Source: Acidobacteriota bacterium (GTDB taxonomy: Bacteria; Acidobacteriota; Terriglobia; Terriglobales; SCQP01). From it: a stretch of DNA of 37,287 nt. The notes below the pieces were generated by a model. The model saw only the letters and a list, made by a program, of their open reading frames with translations, was not told where the DNA came from and did not search any database. The first letter of the stretch is position 1, and each line of letters begins with the position of its first letter. The DNA is taken from the NCBI GenBank assembly GCA_027459505.1, contig DAIDIE010000005.1, positions 1 through 37,287 on the forward strand, in the 5' to 3' direction. The position numbers and the translations under genes are program-made. Shown piece after piece: positions 32,968 through 37,287 of the stretch.

Positions 32968-34269
32968 ATGCCAGACGCCAACGATTGCTTTGCGCGCAGT
33001 CTGCATCACCTCACCCGCAAGGTCCGCCCCGGTGAGCCTTTCGAGCCCAGCATCGTCCCTGCCAGCATTTATCACCTCGCCGGCGAGCCCAGCGGCAGGT
33101 ACCAATATGGCCGCTGGACCAATCCCACCTGGGACGCACTCGAGGAGGCGCTCGCCATCATCGAAGACGCTGGAGCGGTGATTTTTCCTTCCGGCATGGC
33201 GGCAATTGCGGCGCTCCTCTATTCCCACCTCAAGCCGGGTGACCGCCTGTTGTTGCCCTCTGACGGCTATTACTCTACCCGCGCCTGGGCGGAGAAATAC
33301 CTCGTTCCCTTTGGTGTCAACGTAGACACCTGCGCAACCGTTGACTTCCCCGCCCGTGATCTTACTGGATACCGTCTCGTCTGGGTCGAGACGCCCTCCA
33401 ATCCTGGTCTGCACATTTGCGACATCCGCGCCGTCGCGGAGAAGGCCCGCCAAGCGGGCGCGCTGCTGGTGGCCGATAACACGACCATGACCCCGTTGGG
33501 ACAGCGTCCCCTGGACCTGGGCGCGGACGCGGTGGTCTACTCCGACACCAAAGCCATGAGCGGCCACTCGGACGTGATCTTCGGCCACGTCGCCTCCCGC
33601 AATGCGGAGCTGCTTGCCGCGGTGGGCGATTGGCGGAAGCTCTCCGGCGCCATCCCTGGCCAGTTCGAAGCCTGGCTGCTGCATCGCAGCCTGCAGACCC
33701 TGGAAGTACGCTTTGACCGCATGTGCCGTAACGCGGAGATCATCGCCGGGCGCCTGGAGGAATTCACAGCGAAACGCGCCCCGGACAAAGCGCCGGAACA
33801 AAGCCCGCAGCCGGCTGCGGAGCACAGCGCGCAACCTCAGAAGCGAGCCACCGAGCCCTCCCTGCGGGAGGAGATCGCAGGTGGAGGGCCGCGAAAAGGA
33901 GACGAGGCCGTGCCTCCTGCCGCCAGATCGGCAAATGCGCCAAAACCGGATTCCGGACACCGGCTTGTGCAGCGCGTGCAGTACCCCGGCCTCGCCTCGC
34001 ATCCCGCGCATGCCATCGCGAAAGCACAGATGCTGCGCTACGGCGTCATGATTGGACTAACCCTGGCGGATAAAGACTCCGCCGAACGCTTTATCAATAG
34101 TTGTGAATTCATTCGTCCCAGCACCAGCTTTGGCGGTGCCCACACCTCCGCGGAGCGCCGTGCCCGCTGGGGCGAAGACGTCGACCAAGGCTTCATCCGC
34201 CTCTCCATAGGCTGCGAACCCACCGAACAACTCTGGAAAGCGATCCAGGAGGCGCTGGCGGTGGCGTAA
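32968..34269 (+). CDS. Cystathionine gamma-synthase/lyase-family PLP enzyme with an internal repeat insertion
   Basis: 433 aa. The fold-type I PLP core is complete: YQYGRWTNPTWDALEEALA, SGMAAIAALLYSHLKPGDRL, VETPSNPGLHICD, ADNTTMTPLGQRPLDLGAD and Schiff-base Lys195 in SDTKAMSGHSD. The C-terminal domain has VQYPGLASHPAHAIAKAQML and IRPSTSFGGAHTSAE. Relatives use sulfur amino acids such as cystathionine, homoserine esters or methionine; the exact reaction is unknown. Between NAEIIAGRLEEF and LVQRVQYPGL, about residues 267-333, lies a low-complexity segment that relatives lack. Its DNA is a copy of the dispersed repeat (33842-33916), inserted in frame. ATG at 32968 with GAGGA upstream is preferred over the GTG at 32911. 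Confidence 0.9.
   Translation: MPDANDCFARSLHHLTRKVRPGEPFEPSIVPASIYHLAGEPSGRYQYGRWTNPTWDALEEALAIIEDAGAVIFPSGMAAIAALLYSHLKPGDRLLLPSDGYYSTRAWAEKYLVPFGVNVDTCATVDFPARDLTGYRLVWVETPSNPGLHICDIRAVAEKARQAGALLVADNTTMTPLGQRPLDLGADAVVYSDTKAMSGHSDVIFGHVASRNAELLAAVGDWRKLSGAIPGQFEAWLLHRSLQTLEVRFDRMCRNAEIIAGRLEEFTAKRAPDKAPEQSPQPAAEHSAQPQKRATEPSLREEIAGGGPRKGDEAVPPAARSANAPKPDSGHRLVQRVQYPGLASHPAHAIAKAQMLRYGVMIGLTLADKDSAERFINSCEFIRPSTSFGGAHTSAERRARWGEDVDQGFIRLSIGCEPTEQLWKAIQEALAVA
33842..33916. repeat. Dispersed mosaic repeat, copy B, inside a coding region
   Basis: 33842-33863 resembles 4228-4250, 33879-33896 matches 1-18, and 33896-33916 is identical to 120-140. A 3-base-loop hairpin (CCTCCC, TGC, GGGAGG) is at 33857-33871. 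The surrounding in-frame insert, by comparison with the enzyme family, covers roughly 33770-33963. Confidence 0.8.
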
Positions 34270-34289
34270 GAGCATCACCCCGCCCTACA

Positions 34290-34331
34290 GTGAACTGCTA
34301 ACTATTTACTGTGAACCGCGCACTGTTGCGA
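34290..34331. repeat. Heptanucleotide tandem repeat (GTGAACT type), about 6 units
   Basis: Units: gtgaact, gctaact, atttact, gtgaacc, gcgcact, gttgcga, in the same orientation as the arrays at 354 and 27671. It lies just after the PLP enzyme gene, at the left edge of the Rhs-related region. A fragment similar to the mosaic repeat (ACGAGCCAGGGCCGAG, compared with 4280-4295) follows at 34349-34364. Confidence 0.65.
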
Positions 34332-34345
34332 TACTGAGCCTGGCC

Positions 34346-34972
34346 TTACGAGCCAGGGCCGAGGCCGCTGACCGGCTTTCGAGAGAACCCCCTGGCCCCC
34401 TTCACGCGTTGAACTGCCACGTACGAACGCCAAACCTTGTGGAGTCGGTTGTCGTTGAATGAGGCAGATGCCCTCCTGATCGTTTTCACGAATGCTTTCG
34501 TGCAGTCAGGTTTACCCCTTCCGCCACTACTGACAAAGATGAAGGTTTGCCCATCCCCATCGACGCAGAACGGCTGGCCCCACTCATCTACCAAAGAGGT
34601 CCGTGTCAGCCCCCGTATTGTTGTACTCAATGCAGGACCGAAGGGCTTAGCGTCAGCAGCGCTTAGGGCTAAAGTCAGGCGAGCCGCGCGCTTCCATGTC
34701 CTAACAAGGAGGTCTCTTTGCTTGGTTACTTGGGGACTCGCCATTTCCTGACCTAAAATGCCAGTGTTACGCTTCCTGAGTGGATAAGCTGGCAATGCGT
34801 CAGGAGCCACAAACAGTGGCGCAAGCGCGGCATCCGCAACGGCCACCGGAGCGATCGCGGGCCACTTCTCGACGCGCGTCTGCCTGTAATAATGCCGCCA
34901 GATGCAGTACGGTGCTACCAGGATCACGCCCGACATAAAAATTGACGCCGATACTGTGGCTCGCTTGTTCAT
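34346..34972 (-). CDS. Membrane-anchored protein with a pseudopilin-like C-terminal motif
   Basis: 208 aa from the ATG at 34972; a TTG at 34987 is an alternative. The N-terminus (MNKRATVSASIFMSGVILVA) is one membrane helix or uncleaved signal. The middle is Ala/Pro-rich. Near the end, LVDEWGQPFCVDGDGQTFIF followed by VSSGGRGKPDCTKA resembles the D-x-WG-x-P/F...SxGxDG segment of GspG-type pseudopilins. No type IV prepilin cleavage site (G-F-T-x-x-E) is present, so it is not an ordinary pseudopilin. The last part overlaps repeat sequence near 34349-34364, so the final residues may be recent additions. It belongs to the region carrying the Rhs fragments. Function unknown. Confidence 0.55.
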   Translation of the reverse strand: MNKRATVSASIFMSGVILVAPYCIWRHYYRQTRVEKWPAIAPVAVADAALAPLFVAPDALPAYPLRKRNTGILGQEMASPQVTKQRDLLVRTWKRAARLTLALSAADAKPFGPALSTTIRGLTRTSLVDEWGQPFCVDGDGQTFIFVSSGGRGKPDCTKAFVKTIRRASASFNDNRLHKVWRSYVAVQRVKGARGFSRKPVSGLGPGS

Positions 34973-35305
34973 AAGGTGGCCGAGCAACTCTTTATCACAA
35001 CACCTTTAGGGTGTCCTACCCGCGGCCGTGTGCACGTCAGCGCGCTGAGCTGAACGCGAGGGCCACCAGCATTGAGACAACGCCTGTGAGTGCCACGGGT
35101 TGGCAAAGACGACTCATCAAATGCTCGACTATGACTTGGGAGTTGGTCACATTGTGGCCGCTCAGGGGTTTCGTGTCAATCGGTAGTCCCGCCGCCTTGC
35201 GACGGTTGCAGGCGACATAAACGGCTCTCCCACCCGTCCCATGGGATCGGCTCCTCGTACCCCACATCTCGATCGCCGCTAATCATCGCTCCTCGGCCGC
35301 CGACC
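34973..35305. other. Non-coding gap in the Rhs-related region
   Basis: No convincing gene. A minus-strand open frame at 35037-35267 would encode 76 residues ending in a hydrophobic stretch (VALTGVVSMLVALAFSSA), but it lacks a ribosome binding site and family features. No strong repeats or hairpins were noticed. Confidence 0.4.
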
Positions 35306-35533
35306 TCACCAAACGAGGAGCAAAAACCCCAATATTATTGCGACCACCATTGCTTCCCTCGTCTCCTTGCGAACCGGAAGCATCAGGGTGGCGACCAACC
35401 CTGGGAGCGCCCCCAAGGTCAAAGCAAGCGCCCGGTGTGCAGGAAATGCCGCTGCCAGGAGCTGGGCCGGCACGAAGACCATGAAACTGACAACCGCCAT
35501 GACCAAAAGCATTTTGAGAAATCTGGTCGCCAT
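35306..35533 (-). CDS. Small two-helix membrane protein, candidate immunity protein
   Basis: 75 aa. Two membrane helices, LLVMAVVSFMVFVPAQLLAA and LALTLGALPGLVATLMLP, and a third hydrophobic end (AMVVAIILGFLLLVW). ATG at 35533 is preferred; the frame extends upstream into the end of the Rhs remnant. The gene begins 44 bases after the stop of the orphan Rhs tail on the same strand, the position where Rhs loci keep immunity genes. No family is recognised; the immunity role is an inference from position and size. Confidence 0.6.
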   Translation of the reverse strand: MATRFLKMLLVMAVVSFMVFVPAQLLAAAFPAHRALALTLGALPGLVATLMLPVRKETREAMVVAIILGFLLLVW

Positions 35534-35576
35534 CCGGCAATGCCTTGCTGATTGTGTGTTGAACTGGGCAACTACG

Positions 35577-36335
35577 CTAAAAGCCGCAGACATTACATGT
35601 TACGCCGTTCGCTGGCGGCTGGCTTGACTGCAAACATTCGTTGTCCGCCGCGACATAAATAGCTGCTTTGTCTGCGGCGTGGCTGGCGGAGCCGTGAACC
35701 AAGTCCGAAGCCGCTCCGACGAGACCCGTTTTCGGGAGATAGGCGCCGTACGTTGCCAGGCCCATATGCCCGCCAGACGTGCTATGACCGCTTGAAGTAT
35801 CGCCCAAGTCGCAGCCAACATGGCCAAAACGAAGCGGGTGGCCGAGATCCTACATAGTGGGGGTCGGTGACCAGCTCGCCACTGCCCAGCCCTTTGGCGT
35901 GCACGTAGCCATTCAGCGCCGCGACGTCATTGGCCTCCGCCCCATAAAGTGCGGTGGCGCCCAGCGGCAGCGGCACGCGCGCCCAAAACTCATTTGCCCC
36001 ATCCATCATGATCCGCACCCCACCCATGGGCAGGTGAATGAGGTCAGTATAGTCCCCTGTCCCCTGCCGAGTCTCGACCGCCTGTCCAAAGGCGTCATAG
36101 ACGACGTTCACGGTGGTTCCGCCGCTCACGTTCAACAGGGTACCGTCGGCGCCCCAGGTGTAGGTGTTGGCGGGGTTGACGCTAGCGTCGGTGGTCAAGT
36201 TGCCATCGGCGTCGTAGGTGTAACCGCTGCCGCCGGGATACTGGTTATTGGTGAAGCTGGAGACGCTTACGCCCTGCGCGTTGCCGCCGGACTTAACCGA
36301 AACCGCTTCGAGAACAGTCGCGCCCGCCGCCCGCT
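35577..36335 (-). pseudogene. Orphan Rhs tail, frameshifted
   Basis: The frame entering at about 36335 reads SGYTYDADGNLTTDASVNP, TYTWGADGTLLNVSGG and VVYDAFGQAVETRQGTGDYT, which are YD/RHS repeat units. It then reads FWARVPLPLGATALYG, as in Rhs core regions. There is no start codon or N-terminal part. At the T4 run on the coding strand (35826-35829) the frame shifts by one base. Removing one T joins RPPASFGHVGCDLGDTSSGH into the frame ending at 35577, which carries a short unrecognised tip (GAASDLVHGSASHAADKAAI). This is a displaced Rhs C-terminal end, as left behind when tips are exchanged. A sequencing error in the T run cannot be excluded. Confidence 0.75.
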
Positions 36336-36737
36336 CTACTGCTCCGGATCTTTGTCCTTCTTTGAAGACTCGGAGAAGAGCTTATCGGCAAGTCCTAGGG
36401 CGCCCCAGACCAAACCGTATTCGAGAAAACCGAACGGCAGTGCATAAGCGAGCGTCGGCACGCCTTTGGGTGCTCGAAACGCCAGGGCCACCGGAACATT
36501 GATTACCAACGCGAGAACCGAGATAACCCAGAACCAGACGTGGCCTCGGAGCTCCCATCGAAACTTCATAGCAACAATGATGACACCTGAAACGATGCAG
36601 AGTGCAAAGCCGACGTCTTCCCTGCCGAGGGACATGAATATGAGGTAGATGGGCGAAAGCAACGCCGCAATAATTAGACCGGTGTAGTCCCTCGGATTGC
36701 TTTCCTCACTTTCCTCGCGTTGCTCTTCTCCGAACAT
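36336..36737 (-). CDS. Four-helix membrane protein, candidate Rhs immunity protein
   Basis: 133 aa. The acidic N-terminus (MFGEEQREESEESNPRDYTG) is followed by about four hydrophobic helices: LIIAALLSPIYLIFMSLG, VGFALCIVSGVIIVAM, VWFWVISVLALVINVPVALA and TLAYALPFGFLEYGLVWGAL. A charged tail (SESSKKDKDPEQ) ends it. A strong AGGGGAG sits five bases before the ATG at 36737. The start is 16 bases after the stop of the Rhs C-terminal gene, so they are co-transcribed. Toxin-adjacent membrane proteins often protect against membrane-active tips. Not a recognised family. Confidence 0.72.
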   Translation of the reverse strand: MFGEEQREESEESNPRDYTGLIIAALLSPIYLIFMSLGREDVGFALCIVSGVIIVAMKFRWELRGHVWFWVISVLALVINVPVALAFRAPKGVPTLAYALPFGFLEYGLVWGALGLADKLFSESSKKDKDPEQ

Positions 36738-36753
36738 GTTTCTCCCCTAAGCT

Positions 36754-37287
36754 CTATTGGTACTTACCGGACGACAAGCACTTATTGTACGAGCGGCGGT
36801 TAATCTCGTAGATGTCGTGCACAGCTGAAGCGCCGGAGATGAATTCGCCCACAACCGGAATCGCCTTCGTTCCACCTACGACTGCATCCGTAATTGTCAA
36901 CCCGAGGCCCGTCCCAGCCAACGCCTCCCCTGTGGGTGCTTCGTCGTTAAGGCTCATGGCCGATCCCGCTATGCCACCGCCCCATGCGATGCCGTTGTCG
37001 ATGGCCTTGGCCGTGGAGTCGGCCGCGGATAGCAGGTTTCCGAGCGGGAACATGCCGGCCACATCCATGGCCAGTGAGAAACCGTTCCCATTCTGTAGCA
37101 GCGAGTCGCCAAGACAGAAAAACCCGCTAAAATCCGGGGCCGAGCTGACGTTCGTAGGCCCTTCGTTCGGCCCTGGGTGAGCCGGAATGACGACATTTTC
37201 AGTATAGGTTTGAATTCCGTCTATGCCGTCGTCCTGGGATGAACTGGGCGTTAGGCCCAACAGCCAGTCATCGGGCATCGGAACCCA
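36754..37287 (-). CDS. C-terminal end of an Rhs/polymorphic-toxin-like protein (partial)
   Basis: At least 177 residues; the frame runs off the right edge, so the start is outside the window. The methionine at 37278 is unlikely to be the true start. The segment has FSLAMDVAGMFPLGNLLSAA, then a Gly/Ala-rich hydrophobic stretch (AWGGGIAGSAMSL), then DAVVGGTKAIPVVGEFISGA and a C-terminal HDIYEINRRSYNKCLSSGKY. This Gly/Ala-rich, Asp-Val-Ala pattern before a short basic tip resembles the post-core ends of acidobacterial Rhs proteins as I remember them. The YD-repeat core itself is not visible here. The tip shows no known nuclease motif and may be membrane-active. It is followed at once by a candidate immunity gene. 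Confidence 0.6.
   Translation of the reverse strand, partial: WVPMPDDWLLGLTPSSSQDDGIDGIQTYTENVVIPAHPGPNEGPTNVSSAPDFSGFFCLGDSLLQNGNGFSLAMDVAGMFPLGNLLSAADSTAKAIDNGIAWGGGIAGSAMSLNDEAPTGEALAGTGLGLTITDAVVGGTKAIPVVGEFISGASAVHDIYEINRRSYNKCLSSGKYQ

Noticed and set aside
35037-35267. 76-codon minus-strand frame with a hydrophobic end
   Set aside because: No ribosome binding site, no recognised family, and composition unlike neighbouring real genes.

Overview
This is a GC-rich chromosomal window from a Gram-negative bacterium. The cell envelope genes (TolC-type outer membrane factor, beta-barrel porin, cytochrome c maturation system), the signalling repertoire and many dispersed intergenic repeats fit an Acidobacteriota (Terriglobia-like) genome best. 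That taxon is an inference from gene content and style, since no rRNA or other marker gene is present. No tRNA, rRNA, CRISPR array or intact insertion sequence was seen.

Layout, left to right. 1-466 is non-coding and made of dispersed repeats. 467-3800 holds an unrecognised protein, a small membrane protein and a secreted S9 peptidase. 3962-4219 is an AbrB-type antitoxin gene whose expected toxin partner is missing; a mosaic repeat follows at once. 4784-8188 holds a ferredoxin-NADP reductase-like flavoprotein with a clear terminator, a PhzF-like protein, and a receiver-PAS-histidine kinase. 8204-13268 (minus strand) is a complete drug-efflux operon, tetR-tolC-emrA-emrB, with an ATGA start/stop overlap between tetR and tolC. 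13414-16747 (minus strand) has a lone receiver protein, then a porin / two-helix membrane protein / Amt ammonium channel operon. 17283-19067 encodes an APC-family permease behind a leader able to fold over its own ribosome binding site.

19163-22987 is a signalling cluster: PP2C phosphatase, Ser/Thr kinase with a C-terminal membrane anchor, membrane-anchored GAF protein, and a GAF-ANTAR protein that probably binds RNA as an antiterminator. Then come a 58-residue zinc-ribbon protein, pyruvate kinase (minus strand), trmFO, a moaD-moaE fusion (minus strand), a TPR protein, and the cytochrome c maturation genes ccmE-A-B-C-D (minus strand). CcmE carries the cysteine form of its haem-binding motif, and CcmD is a 42-residue micro-gene. 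A DinB-like protein and a cystathionine gamma-synthase-family PLP enzyme follow.

34346-37287 looks like a different region. It carries the C-terminal end of an Rhs-type protein entering from the right edge, a small membrane protein directly after it, a frameshifted orphan Rhs tail, another small membrane protein, and an unassigned secreted or anchored protein. This is the layout expected of an Rhs tip/immunity array that has collected old tips.

Three signals stand out beyond the genes. (1) A mosaic repeat family recurs at 1-145, 4228-4606, 13955-14069 and 24949-24989, and one copy has inserted in frame inside the PLP enzyme gene at about 33770-33963. (2) A family of 7-bp tandem repeats with the core GTGAACT recurs at four places. 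(3) The permease leader hairpin at 17194-17282 is a candidate undescribed regulatory RNA.
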